Positions 25,999-36,945 of a stretch of DNA of 64,000 bases are shown piece after piece. Under the pieces are notes generated by a model. That model saw only the letters and a list, made by a program, of their open reading frames with translations, was not told the origin of the DNA and made no database searches. The translations under genes were made by a program, and so were the position numbers. The stretch is taken from NCBI RefSeq assembly GCF_004216955.1, contig NZ_SGXL01000001.1, forward strand, positions 3,044,061-3,108,060, in the 5' to 3' direction. The stretch's first letter is position 1. Each line of letters opens with the position of its first letter. This stretch comes from Fictibacillus sp. BK138 (GTDB taxonomy: Bacteria; Bacillota; Bacilli; Bacillales; Fictibacillaceae).

Positions 25999-27687
25999 TT
26001 AATTTAAGCTCGATGCTCCTGCACTTACATCTAAATCATATGCTCCGCTTCCTCTGCTTGAAGAAACTTTCACTTGGTAGACACCTGTTTGCGTCGGCTT
26101 AAAGAATGCGTGATCCTGTCTTTCATTTTGAGATGAACTTACAACCGTTTTCCCGCTAGGATCGATTAATGAAACCGAGTAGTTATGCGATGCCGGGAAA
26201 ATAAACCAGCCCGGGCTATAGTTTTCTGTAATCACTGTCATTGAGATCGGATACGCAGTAGATGTTACATTCAGTGAAAATGCCTGGGATCCTCCAGAAC
26301 TTAAAGTTCCTCGTTTATAAAAATGGTCCGGTACAGCAGGTCCAGAACCAGTAAGACCACCAGCCGTTTTAACGGCAGCATGTCCGTCTAGACGACCGTA
26401 CCCATATTCATTGTCCTTACCTGCTTTTCCGAAATCAATCGCTGTTGAATAAAGTGCATCCTTGATTTGAGGCTCAGTGATCGACGGATTCGCATCATGC
26501 ATAAGTGCAATGGTTCCCGCTGTAAATGGCGTAGCCATACTCGTACCGCTGTATGTTACATATTGATTTCCTGAATTAGCTTTTGCTGCTGTGATGTTAT
26601 AGCCTGGTGCAAAAATATCTGGCTTCACTCTTCCATCAGCTGTCGGTCCACGAGATGAGAAGTACGTGATATTGAATCCGCCTTCGTTAAGATCTGCACC
26701 AGCTCCCACTGTGATTGCTTTATCAGCTGCTCCCGGTGATCCGATCGTTGAAGCGGACGGCCCTGAGTTTCCTGCTGCCACGGCAACAGCAAGTCCAGCT
26801 GCTGATGCGTTATTTACCGCTACAGATGTAGCATCTTGGCCGTTTGAACTTCCCGATGTACCAAGACTCAATGAAATAACTTCGATACCGTACGTATCTT
26901 TATTTTGCACGGCCCAGTCGATTCCCGCTGTAACGGTACTCATGCTTCCTGAACCCTGACTGTCCAGTACTTTTACCCCAACTAAAGCAGCACCTGGTGC
27001 AACACCTTTTTGTGCAGGATTGGCATCTCCCTCACCCGCAACGATGCTGGCACAATGCGTTCCATGTCCCTGGTCATCATATGGAGTAGTACGATTGTTC
27101 ACAAGGTCTTTCCAGCCGATCACTTTTCCGCCATCCAGATCAACGTGTGCAGCATCAATTCCTGTATCAATAACTGCTACTACGCTATCGGCTTTAGAAT
27201 AGGAGCGCTCATTCCCATCTTGATCACCCGTTACACCATAATCGGCACGGGCTTTTGCCGTTCCGAACCAGCTGTTCGCAGTTTCCAGATTCATTTGTAT
27301 CGGTGCATCATATTCAACTTGTTTTACGAACGGAAGATGTTCCAGCAGCATGATCTGCTTCTTCGTCATCGTTGCAGCCATACCATTGATGACTTTGTAG
27401 TCGAAGGACTTTTTAAACACCCCAACTTTTGAGGCAAGTTTCTCAAAGGCTTTTCCGGCAGCGAATTCCTCATTGAATTGAATAATTACCGGGACCTTCT
27501 CTTCATTTGAAAGCTGCTGAAGTTTACTTTCCAGGTTATCGAAAAGTTTGTTTTTATTTACGTTTACAAATGCCTCGGTCATCTTCTGGTCGGTTACCTG
27601 CTTCGGACTTTCCGCCATTACCGAAAACGGAGTCAGCATGATCGATGTTGCTAAAAGTGTTGTCGCCACAAATTTCTTTTTATTCAC
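25999..27687 (-). CDS. Secreted subtilisin-family serine protease (S8)
   Basis: Preproprotease of 562 residues. A Sec signal peptide (MNKKKFVATTLLATSIMLTPFSVMA) is followed by an I9-type propeptide to about residue 130 and then the peptidase domain with Asp174 (VVAVIDTGID), His208 (GHGTHCASI), oxyanion Asn307 (AAGNSGP) and Ser383 (YSGTSMATPF). After the catalytic domain a ~110-residue beta-rich PPC-like domain (from about PDHFYKRGTLSSGG) ends the protein. The start is GTG at 27687, with AGGAGG nine bases upstream; the upstream in-frame ATG at 27732 would bury the signal peptide. Expected to be an extracellular scavenging protease. Confidence 0.93.
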   Translation of the reverse strand: MNKKKFVATTLLATSIMLTPFSVMAESPKQVTDQKMTEAFVNVNKNKLFDNLESKLQQLSNEEKVPVIIQFNEEFAAGKAFEKLASKVGVFKKSFDYKVINGMAATMTKKQIMLLEHLPFVKQVEYDAPIQMNLETANSWFGTAKARADYGVTGDQDGNERSYSKADSVVAVIDTGIDAAHVDLDGGKVIGWKDLVNNRTTPYDDQGHGTHCASIVAGEGDANPAQKGVAPGAALVGVKVLDSQGSGSMSTVTAGIDWAVQNKDTYGIEVISLSLGTSGSSNGQDATSVAVNNASAAGLAVAVAAGNSGPSASTIGSPGAADKAITVGAGADLNEGGFNITYFSSRGPTADGRVKPDIFAPGYNITAAKANSGNQYVTYSGTSMATPFTAGTIALMHDANPSITEPQIKDALYSTAIDFGKAGKDNEYGYGRLDGHAAVKTAGGLTGSGPAVPDHFYKRGTLSSGGSQAFSLNVTSTAYPISMTVITENYSPGWFIFPASHNYSVSLIDPSGKTVVSSSQNERQDHAFFKPTQTGVYQVKVSSSRGSGAYDLDVSAGASSLN

Positions 27688-28062
27688 CCTAAATAACCTC
27701 CTGCTTAATATGTAGTTTGAAAATTGTGTCATTTCATGGTGATTACTTCCATATTAAACAGAATTCGGATGAATGAGGATAAGGTAGATGATTTATTTTC
27801 CTCGTCCGACTATTTAGCTAGTTTTCGGGGAGTTTTATGCAGGAAAACCCTTTTTAGTAGGTAAGGATGAATTAAAGAGGTATAGACCTTACTGAAAAGG
27901 TACTAGCATTTGGTATAATTTGAAAGGATTATAGTTTTTAGTAGAAATTAACTAGACTTTTCCCTAGTTGCTGTTTCTTTAGATAGTCTGGATCTATGGA
28001 GAAGGACATTGTACATGAGCAAAAAGAAAAAGCCTGCCGCACCGGACAGGCTTTTCTTTCAG
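27688..28062. other. Intergenic region upstream of the subtilase
   Basis: About 375 bp without a gene. It holds the hut-side terminator (28021-28054) and, on the plus strand, an isolated extended -10 (TGGTATAAT, about 27909-27919) that faces no convincing gene. I could not identify the subtilase promoter with confidence. Confidence 0.5.
28021..28054 (-). terminator. Terminator of the hut operon
   Basis: On the minus strand AAGCCTG and CAGGCTT pair and are followed by TTTTTC. It lies directly after the XRE regulator gene, so that gene is the last of the hut transcript. Confidence 0.85.
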
Positions 28063-28320
28063 TCATCCATGTTTATAGTATTCTTGTTTTGCTTCAGCAA
28101 GCACACGCAAAGGAAGTTTATCCGCTAGCTTAAACGCCTCTTTTTCGTCCAGCTCCAAAGCTGTTACTAGTTTCTCGATTTTCTCTTCAGATGGAATCAT
28201 TCTTCCCTTTTCGATATCTGCCATATACTGAGGCGTGATACTTAATCTCCTTGCAAGCTCAGACTTGCTTAAGCCTTTCTGCTTTCTGGAGTTCTCGATG
28301 AATCTTCCAAACTCGCTCAT
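28063..28320 (-). CDS. XRE-family helix-turn-helix regulator, last gene of the hut operon
   Basis: An 85-residue Cro/C1-type DNA-binding protein: LSKSELARRLSITPQYMADIEKGRMIPSEEKIEKL is a complete helix-turn-helix domain, followed by a short helical tail (EAFKLADKLPLRVLAEAKQEYYKHG). There is no sensor domain. The start codon lies one base after the hutG stop, so the two are translationally coupled. This position is held by the histidine permease gene hutM in B. subtilis; here no permease follows. Its target genes are unknown. Confidence 0.85.
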   Translation of the reverse strand: MSEFGRFIENSRKQKGLSKSELARRLSITPQYMADIEKGRMIPSEEKIEKLVTALELDEKEAFKLADKLPLRVLAEAKQEYYKHG

Positions 28321-28321
28321 T

Positions 28322-30536
<2,215 letters not shown>

Positions 30537-30567
30537 TCACACTCCTTTTTTTAGTTATGTGGCTTAT

Positions 30568-30711
30568 TTACGGTACGTGTTCTTATAATTATTACACGTT
30601 CGCTCAGACTCATTGAGGTTTCGCTCAAAAAAGCCGAGTTACGCTCAAGATTCTCTCGCTGCGCTCAAACTGCCTACCGTTTCGCTCAAAATGTCCCTTT
30701 TTCGCTCAAAG
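30568..30711 (+). repeat. Phased CGCTCA element (family II), copy B, inside the hut operon
   Basis: Same leader (TACGGTACGTGTTC ... ATTACACGTT) and six CGCTC cores at 30601, 30622, 30642, 30662, 30683 and 30703. The hut transcript reads it in antisense, giving repeated UGAGCG. It occupies most of the hutU-hutI gap. Just beyond it, 30734-30780 holds several GAGCG words in the opposite orientation. Confidence 0.93.
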
Positions 30712-30821
30712 TAACGAAAAACGAGGGCAAACTCGAGCGGTTCACTATACTCCGCAAGAGAAAGCGAGCACAAGTGAGCGTAAATCAGCCAATTTTACTT
30801 GCAAAACAGCCAAAAACACCC

Positions 30822-32483
30822 TTATTTATTGATCATCGGCAGGTCAACGCCTTTTTCATTCGCTGTTTTAACCGCTAGATCATAACCAGCATCTGCATGT
30901 CTGACGATTCCCATTCCAGGATCACTCGTTAATACGCGTTCTAATCGGCGTGCTGCTTCTTCAGTGCCATCTGCAACAACTACCATTCCCGCATGAAGAG
31001 AGTAGCCCATTCCTACGCCTCCGCCATGGTGGACAGAAACCCAGCTTGCACCGTTAACAGCATTGATCATTGCGTTTAAGATCGGCCAGTCTGCAACTGC
31101 ATCACTGCCGTCCATCATTCCTTCAGTCTCACGGTTTGGTGATGCTACAGATCCACAATCGAGATGATCGCGTCCGATAACGATCGGTGCTGACAACTCA
31201 CCATTAGCAACCATTTCGTTTATGATTTTTCCGAACTTCGCACGTTCTCCGTAACCTAACCAGCAGATGCGTGAAGGAAGCCCTTGGAACTGTACTTTTT
31301 CCTGTGCCATCTTAATCCACTTGCAAAGGTGCTCATTGTCACTAAATTCTCTTAAGATAACTTCATCAGTTTTTCTGATATCTTCCGGATCACCAGACAA
31401 AGCTACCCAGCGGAAAGGCCCTTTTCCTTCGCAGAAAAGTGGACGTATGAAGGCTGGAACGAAGCCAGGGAAATCAAAAGCGTTCTTAACTCCTTCATCA
31501 AAAGCTACTTGTCTGATGTTGTTGCCATAATCAAAGACAACCGCACCTTTCTTCTGCATTTCCAGCATTGCCTGTACGTGAACAGCCATCGAATGCTTTG
31601 ACTTTTCAATATACTGCTCTGGGTTTCGTTTACGAAGTTCTGCGCCTTCCTCCATGGAAAGTCCAAGTGGCAAGTACCCATGAAGAGGGTCATGTGCAGA
31701 TGTCTGGTCTGTAACGAGGTCAGGGATCTCACCCATCTCGATCATTTTCGGTAAAAGTTCTGCTGCGTTTCCTAAGAGTCCGATCGATAATGGCTCTCCT
31801 TTTGCTGCATATTCCTTTGCCATCTTCAGAGCTTCATCTAGGCTGTCCGTCTTTTTATCTAAGTATCTTGTATCAAGGCGGCGCTGAATTCTTGTTTCGT
31901 CCACGTCGATCGCAATCACTACACCATCGTTCATCGTTACAGCAAGAGGCTGAGCACCGCCCATTCCGCCAAGTCCAGCTGTAAGTGTAATCGTTCCTTT
32001 TAGCGAACCATTAAAATGCTTGCGTGCTGCTTCGGCAAAAGTTTCGTACGTTCCTTGCAGAATTCCTTGCGTACCGATATAGATCCAGCTTCCTGCCGTC
32101 ATCTGGCCATACATCATGAGACCTCTTTTTTCGAGGTCACGGAACGTTTCCCAATTTGCCCATGCCGGAACGAGATTAGAGTTTGCAAGCAATACACGCG
32201 GTGCATCCGTATGTGATTTGAAAACAGCAACAGGCTTTCCGGACTGCACGAGAAGTGTTTCATCATTTTCAAGTCTTTCTAATGTTTCAACGATTTTATG
32301 ATAGGAATCCCAGTTGCGCGCAGCCTTTCCAATTCCTCCATAAACGACGAGGTCATCTGGATTTTCTGCTACTTCCCCATCTAGATTGTTCATAAGCATA
32401 CGGATGGCTGCTTCCTGCACCCAGCCCTTTGCAGATAATTTAGTTCCTCTTGCAGCTGAAATTGAATGTTTTACTTCTGACAT
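30822..32483 (-). CDS. hutU: Urocanate hydratase HutU
   Basis: Second enzyme of histidine degradation, converting urocanate to 4-imidazolone-5-propanoate with tightly bound NAD+. Its 553 residues equal the family length. Conserved blocks include [28 protein letters not shown] near the NAD site, [16 protein letters not shown], and the C-terminal [18 protein letters not shown] and [24 protein letters not shown] lies upstream of the ATG, 15 bp after the hutH stop, so it is cotranscribed and probably coupled to hutH. Confidence 0.97.
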   Translation of the reverse strand: MSEVKHSISAARGTKLSAKGWVQEAAIRMLMNNLDGEVAENPDDLVVYGGIGKAARNWDSYHKIVETLERLENDETLLVQSGKPVAVFKSHTDAPRVLLANSNLVPAWANWETFRDLEKRGLMMYGQMTAGSWIYIGTQGILQGTYETFAEAARKHFNGSLKGTITLTAGLGGMGGAQPLAVTMNDGVVIAIDVDETRIQRRLDTRYLDKKTDSLDEALKMAKEYAAKGEPLSIGLLGNAAELLPKMIEMGEIPDLVTDQTSAHDPLHGYLPLGLSMEEGAELRKRNPEQYIEKSKHSMAVHVQAMLEMQKKGAVVFDYGNNIRQVAFDEGVKNAFDFPGFVPAFIRPLFCEGKGPFRWVALSGDPEDIRKTDEVILREFSDNEHLCKWIKMAQEKVQFQGLPSRICWLGYGERAKFGKIINEMVANGELSAPIVIGRDHLDCGSVASPNRETEGMMDGSDAVADWPILNAMINAVNGASWVSVHHGGGVGMGYSLHAGMVVVADGTEEAARRLERVLTSDPGMGIVRHADAGYDLAVKTANEKGVDLPMINK

Positions 32484-32498
32484 GTAAAAAACCTCCTC

Positions 32499-34025
32499 TT
32501 AATGTGCTAGTTTTTGAGTTTTTGTTCCTATTAAAATGTCATTCCACGAGCCGTCTAAAATCCAAGATGCTACGGCTTCCATATCTCGATGGAACATACG
32601 GTCACATTGAATCGTCGGACACACTTTTCTTCCATGCTCATATACTTTCTTTGTTTTTGGGGCCAGTTTTTCGGGGCCCCTGAAATCAGCAGCCTGCATC
32701 GCACAGATTAATTCAACCGCAAGAACTCGCCTTGCGTTCGCAATAATTTGAGCTGCATGTCTTGAAGCGATCGTACCCATACTCACGTGATCTTCCTGAT
32801 TGGCTGAAGACGGAATAGAGTCCACACTCGCCGGGTGAGCCAAAGTTTTGTTCTCTGATACGAGCGATGCTGCCGCATATTGCATGATCATGGCACCAGA
32901 CTCAAGTCCAGGATTTGGACTTAAAAACCCTGGTAGATCATTCAATTGAGGGTTGACCATCCGTTCGATGCGTCGCTCAGAAATGTTCGCCCACTCTGCT
33001 GCAGCAAGCTTCAAGAAGTCCATCGCAAATGCGATCGGCTGTCCATGAAAGTTTCCGCCTGAAATGATCTTGTTTCCATCATCAAAAATTAACGGATTAT
33101 CCGTTGCTGCGTTCATCTCAATCTCGAGCTTTTCTTTTACATAGCCGAGCACTTGCCATGAAGCACCATGGACTTGAGGAATACAGCGTAAAGAATAAGC
33201 ATCCTGTACTCTGATTTCTCCCTGCTTGGTCGTGAGCTGGCTGCCCTCTAAGTAGTTTCGAAGTCTCTCGGCTACCTCGACTTGCTCTTTGTAGCCTCTC
33301 GCAATATGAACATCTTCATCAAAAGCATCCGTAATTCCTCTTAAACTCTCAGTCGTTAATGAAGCGATCGCATCAGCCATCAATCCGATTCTCTCGGCCT
33401 CTATATAAGCTGCTATCCCTTGAGCAGTCATCGCCTGTGTACCATTGATCAGCGCGAGTCCTTCTTTCGCTGTAAGAACTACAGGTTCAATTCCTGCTCT
33501 CTTAAGTGCATCTTGACCTGACAAGCGTTCTCCCTTGTAATAAGCTTCACCTTCACCAACTAAAACAAGTGCCAGATGTGAGAGAGGCGCGAGATCACCG
33601 CTTGCACCTAGTGAGCCTTGCTGAGGTACAACGGGATGTACTCCATGTGAAACAAGGTCTAGTAATCTTTCAATAACAACCGGGCGAATCCCAGACAAAC
33701 CTTTTAATAGTGCATTTGCTCTTAAAATAAGCATTAGTCTGCTGATCGTCTCAGGAAACGGTTCGCCAATTCCACATGCATGGCTTCGGATCAGATTAAT
33801 CTGCAGCGTCTCCACATCGTCTCTTGAAATAAATACATCACTGAACTTTCCAAATCCTGTGGTAATACCGTATACAACTTTGCCTGAAGCCACGATCTCT
33901 TCCACTGCTTTACGGCTGTCAGCCACCTTTTTCATGCTTAAAGGACACGCTTCCACCGGTTCATTGTCGTGCAGAATACGCTTGATCTCTTCCATCGAAA
34001 GCGTATTACCAGTTAAAGTAACCAT
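32499..34025 (-). CDS. hutH: Histidine ammonia-lyase HutH
   Basis: First enzyme of histidine degradation, deaminating histidine to urocanate. The autocatalytic MIO cofactor forms from Ala-Ser-Gly in [29 protein letters not shown], the active-site [15 protein letters not shown] and the QEDHVSMG loop are present. With the ATG at 34025 (GAGGG six bases upstream) the product is 508 residues, as in B. subtilis; an ATG two codons earlier is less likely. It lies about 320 bp after hutP, beyond an attenuator and an interspersed repeat. Confidence 0.97.
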   Translation of the reverse strand: MVTLTGNTLSMEEIKRILHDNEPVEACPLSMKKVADSRKAVEEIVASGKVVYGITTGFGKFSDVFISRDDVETLQINLIRSHACGIGEPFPETISRLMLILRANALLKGLSGIRPVVIERLLDLVSHGVHPVVPQQGSLGASGDLAPLSHLALVLVGEGEAYYKGERLSGQDALKRAGIEPVVLTAKEGLALINGTQAMTAQGIAAYIEAERIGLMADAIASLTTESLRGITDAFDEDVHIARGYKEQVEVAERLRNYLEGSQLTTKQGEIRVQDAYSLRCIPQVHGASWQVLGYVKEKLEIEMNAATDNPLIFDDGNKIISGGNFHGQPIAFAMDFLKLAAAEWANISERRIERMVNPQLNDLPGFLSPNPGLESGAMIMQYAAASLVSENKTLAHPASVDSIPSSANQEDHVSMGTIASRHAAQIIANARRVLAVELICAMQAADFRGPEKLAPKTKKVYEHGRKVCPTIQCDRMFHRDMEAVASWILDGSWNDILIGTKTQKLAH

Positions 34026-34102
34026 CTTCATCCCTCTTTTTCTTAGACTCTTTTCTAAAAGGTCATTGTTTTTTGATCATGTACTAGAAAAAACTCCGTT
34101 GA

Positions 34103-34235
34103 AGTTGATTGGAGCGCAGGGTGCGAGACTCCTGCGGGATCAGCGGGACAGGTGAGACTCCTAATGGCACAAAGTGCCAAGGAGGCTCACCGCACGCCCC
34201 GCGAAAAGCGAGCATCCTGGGGCGGAGATCAACCA
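34103..34235 (+). repeat. Interspersed palindromic repeat, copy 4, between the hut attenuator and hutH
   Basis: Full-length copy in plus orientation, antisense to the hut transcript. GTTGAT and ATCAAC mark the ends; the inner hairpin is GGTGAGACTCCT/GGAGGCTCACC with an apical GGCAC/GTGCC stem around AAA. It sits about 40 bp past the attenuator T run and 80 bp before hutH. Confidence 0.93.
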
Positions 34236-34273
34236 CTTTCAACCAGCAACAAAGTGCTTTTTCTAATTTACAA

Positions 34274-34320
34274 ACAAAAAAGAGCGCACCCGAAAGAAAA
34301 CTTCTTTCGAATACGCCCCC
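34274..34320 (-). terminator. HutP-controlled attenuator between hutP and hutH
   Basis: On the minus strand CGAAAGAA and TTCTTTCG (34302-34309 and 34291-34298) form the core of a stem that continues outward through GGGCGTATT and GGTGCGC-type pairs with several G-T pairs, then six Ts. It corresponds in position to the B. subtilis hut terminator that HutP opens when histidine and Mg2+ are bound. Confidence 0.88.
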
Positions 34321-34336
34321 TCATCACTAATCACTA
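34320..34336 (-). promoter_or_regulatory. HutP-binding NAG triplet series
   Basis: The transcript reads UAG-UGAU-UAG-UGAU-GAG (triplets at 34334-34336, 34327-34329, 34320-34322). Three NAG triplets at exact four-base spacing is the known RNA site of the HutP hexamer. The last triplet is the base of the attenuator stem, so binding would compete with or destabilise the hairpin. Confidence 0.88.
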
Positions 34337-34346
34337 TGGGCAGTTT

Positions 34347-34781
34347 TTAAATATGATTGATTCCAAGTCCGATCGCCTCATGCTCCAGCCCTTTTACTGG
34401 TGCACCGATCGTTCCATAAAGTGCGACTGCAATCCAGTCGCCTTCTTCCTTCTTCTCATATGGGTTTCCGCGGACAACGATAAAACGCAGTCCTACTGTA
34501 CGAAGAACCGTTCCCAGCTGAACCTGGCCTCTGGTTACACCATGAAAAGCTTCCATAATGGCATGATAAAGGGAATGAGTTTCCCTATAAATACCGCTCT
34601 GAATGACTTTTTCATTTTTGGCTGCTGTCTCGATCGCTGCTACTACCTTCTGAGAGTCCATAGAACCGGCTTTGCCTACGCAATACTTCCAGCCCTGTTT
34701 TTCGATCTCTGATAGATGGCTCTCATCCAGCACACCTAAAATGGCCATTTTTCCGATAAGTTTTTCATTAGATAATGCCAT
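34347..34781 (-). CDS. hutP: Hut operon positive regulator HutP
   Basis: RNA-binding antiterminator that, with L-histidine and Mg2+, binds NAG triplets and prevents termination before hutH. Its 144 residues resemble B. subtilis HutP (148 residues) throughout: [55 protein letters not shown] and the C-terminal [31 protein letters not shown] are all intact. The ATG at 34781 gives the best N-terminal match; a GTG at 34793 would add four residues. The stop codon lies 11 bp before the first UAG triplet. Confidence 0.95.
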   Translation of the reverse strand: MALSNEKLIGKMAILGVLDESHLSEIEKQGWKYCVGKAGSMDSQKVVAAIETAAKNEKVIQSGIYRETHSLYHAIMEAFHGVTRGQVQLGTVLRTVGLRFIVVRGNPYEKKEEGDWIAVALYGTIGAPVKGLEHEAIGLGINHI

Positions 34782-34823
34782 ACATATATACACTCTTTCT
34801 GCTCGCGACTATTAACTACCTCT

Positions 34824-34852
34824 AGTGTATGCGTTTACATTTTGTCCGTCAA
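34824..34852 (-). promoter_or_regulatory. hut promoter with overlapping cre site
   Basis: Minus strand TTGACG (34847-34852), a 17-bp spacer and TACACT (34824-34829). TGTAAACGCATACA (34826-34839) matches the catabolite-responsive element consensus TGWAANCGNTNWCA except at one position and covers the -10 and half of the spacer, so CcpA would repress initiation. Confidence 0.82.
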
Positions 34853-34901
34853 TTCCCTTTCAACAACTTATCACAGCAGTACAATAAAGAACAAAACTCC
34901 A

Positions 34902-35047
34902 TTTACGGTACGTGTTCTTATATTTATTACACGTTCGCTCAGAATTCCTGAGTTTCGCTCAAGAACTCCGAGTTTCGCTCAAAATTCTCTTCCTACGCTC
35001 AAGCCGACTTTGGTTTTGCTCAAGATTCCTTTTTTTCGCTCAAATTC
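34902..35047 (+). repeat. Phased CGCTCA element (family II), copy C, upstream of the hut promoter
   Basis: Leader TACGGTACGTGTTC ... ATTACACGTT, then cores at 34936, 34956, 34976, 34996, 35017 (TGCTC) and 35037. It lies about 50 bp upstream of the hut -35 box, in the divergent gap before the hypothetical gene at 35179. Confidence 0.93.
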
Positions 35048-35178
35048 CCACTTCAAACATCTAAAGCTAGAAAAGAATCAGCTTCTTTTAAATACAACAA
35101 AAGTTATTACTGACGTATAATCTAGCAATCTAGCGGCAAGACTGTTTGTAAGAAAATAAACGGAATGAGGGCTGCTGA

Positions 35179-35637
35179 ATGTTAGACGTACAAAAAGAGA
35201 TCACACTTGCTTCAATGTTAAGAACTCCGCACTTTGAAGAAGATGTTAATGATTTTTTTATTGCTTATGACAAAGAACATAACCCTTTATTGCTATTGCC
35301 GACAACAAAGGGGTTTCTCCCGGAAAGACAGCTCTACAGCATCGCTTTTATTAAAAAAGAAAACAATTCCTATCAATATACGCTCTCAGATAAAATCGTA
35401 CCCTTTTCAATTGATGGTTCTACATTAATTCATGATCAGTTAGGATTCTTTTTCGGTCCTGAAAACAATATGCTTAAAAGCTTCTTTAAAGGTGATACGT
35501 ATGGTGCATATGTCGTATGGACAAAACATATGGTTAAACAGCTGATCAATGAAACACTTCAGGATTGGCATAATACATCAGACAGCCAGCAGCGAGAAAA
35601 GCATAAGGACAGGCTAACACTTCTTTTACAAGCTTAA
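35179..35637 (+). CDS. Hypothetical protein, 152 residues
   Basis: A soluble-looking protein with alternating charged and aromatic segments and no signal peptide, membrane helix or cysteine. DYKDEHNPLLLLPTTKG-like and FFFGPENNMLKSFFKGDTYGAYVVWTKHMVKQLINE segments suggest a small alpha/beta fold; I do not recognise a family. GAGGG lies seven bases upstream of the ATG. It converges on the GerAB gene with only 8 bp between the two stop codons. Confidence 0.72.
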   Translation: MLDVQKEITLASMLRTPHFEEDVNDFFIAYDKEHNPLLLLPTTKGFLPERQLYSIAFIKKENNSYQYTLSDKIVPFSIDGSTLIHDQLGFFFGPENNMLKSFFKGDTYGAYVVWTKHMVKQLINETLQDWHNTSDSQQREKHKDRLTLLLQA

Positions 35638-35645
35638 TAAGATGA

Positions 35646-36764
35646 TCAAGTGGACGATGACGTTTGACCGTTATTCGTCCCTTTGTTTTTGATTTTTTTC
35701 TTAATAAAAGTCATAACAAATAGTAAAGGTATATAGCTGATTGCAAGGTAAAATCCAATGATGTTCGTATAATTGTTGAGCATGTTTATTTTGAAACGGG
35801 TATCCAAGAAGATACAAGCTAAAAGCACAATACATAATAAAGCGATTAATGTAACGTGCTGCCTGATGTTCATCATCAATTTCACAACTCGGCTGGAACA
35901 CCAGATCGCAAGGCTTATATTCGGCAGGATCACGAGACACCACATCGAAACGAAAACAAAATCAAAACGTTCCACGAAAGATACTTGTACGATTTTCACC
36001 ATAGAAAGTGTTGCCCAAATATTTCGAGCAAGCTGTTCCTGACTGAAGAAAGCAAAAGAAAACAGTGTGACTAAAAGATACATCATAAATGAAAAAATAT
36101 TAGCATGGTGTGCAAATTTCTGCGATTTTTTCGCATGTTTAATAAATGGATAAAAAACAAGCAGCGTTTCAAATCCAAGATAACTCAGCATCATATTTTT
36201 TGATGCCGTTAAATAATCTTGCAGGCTCTCATCGAAAACTGGCAGCAAATTAGAAAAGTGGGTGTATTCAAGTGGATAGATTAAAAGCAATATAAGTCCT
36301 AAAGGAATAACAACTCCTAAAAAACAAACGCCAACAACCGTACGAAATCCTGCAGACACGACATAATACGTTAGCAGAAGGATTACCGAAGCAATGGTCC
36401 ATGTTTTTAGAGTTGGAAACATCCATACTTGTACAACTTCAATATATGTTCTTAAAACCGTTATCGACCATAAAAGAAAATACAAAGCTAGAGCCAAATT
36501 AAAGATGTTTCCCAGCATTCCGCCAAATAATGTTTTGTGTATCGTGACAATATCTCCCCCGCCATTATCCAGCACGTAATAGATCATCCAGATCAAAATA
36601 TGAACGAAAATAGCAGCAATGATAACGGAGATCCAAGAATCATAACCTGCATATTTTGCTATGACCCGCTGATACCCTAATACTCCGACCCCCACTTGCT
36701 CTGAATGAACAAGAAAGAAGACAAGAAAGGGAGAAACAAGAAATATTTCTTTAATTTTTTGCAT
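35646..36764 (-). CDS. Spore germination permease, GerAB family
   Basis: An integral membrane protein of 372 residues with about ten hydrophobic segments, normal for GerAB/GrkB-type germinant receptor B subunits (APC superfamily). The N-terminal SPFLVFFLVHSEQVGVGVLGYQRVIAKYAGYDSWISVII and the central FPTLKTWTIASVILLLTYYVVSAGFRTV blocks are characteristic. Unusually, no A-subunit (GerAA) or C-subunit (GerAC) gene adjoins it in this window, so it is an orphan B subunit or works with products encoded elsewhere. GGGTGAGG precedes the ATG. Confidence 0.88.
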   Translation of the reverse strand: MQKIKEIFLVSPFLVFFLVHSEQVGVGVLGYQRVIAKYAGYDSWISVIIAAIFVHILIWMIYYVLDNGGGDIVTIHKTLFGGMLGNIFNLALALYFLLWSITVLRTYIEVVQVWMFPTLKTWTIASVILLLTYYVVSAGFRTVVGVCFLGVVIPLGLILLLIYPLEYTHFSNLLPVFDESLQDYLTASKNMMLSYLGFETLLVFYPFIKHAKKSQKFAHHANIFSFMMYLLVTLFSFAFFSQEQLARNIWATLSMVKIVQVSFVERFDFVFVSMWCLVILPNISLAIWCSSRVVKLMMNIRQHVTLIALLCIVLLACIFLDTRFKINMLNNYTNIIGFYLAISYIPLLFVMTFIKKKIKNKGTNNGQTSSST

Positions 36765-36895
36765 ACGTCCTCACCCTTTCAATGACATGCGTTAAATCTT
36801 GTTTTAGCATTCCCAACAAAACCTCATTCATCCCATTTTTAGCCAATAAAGTTCATGGCTCAGAGGTAGTCTGGAGTGAAGATACTTTCATAGCC

Positions 36896-36945
36896 ATAAA
36901 AAAACCAGCTCAAAAAGGTAAATGACCTTTCGAGCTGGGTTTTTA
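36896..36945 (-). terminator. Terminator of the ktrAB operon
   Basis: On the minus strand CCAGCTC/GAGCTGG with an inner AGGT/ACCT pair forms a long stem, followed by seven Ts. Confidence 0.88.

Noticed and set aside
28015-28128. 37-codon plus-strand frame with a good ribosome binding site (MSKKKKPAAPDR...)
   Set aside because: It runs through the hut terminator hairpin and into antisense of the XRE gene, so it is probably fortuitous.
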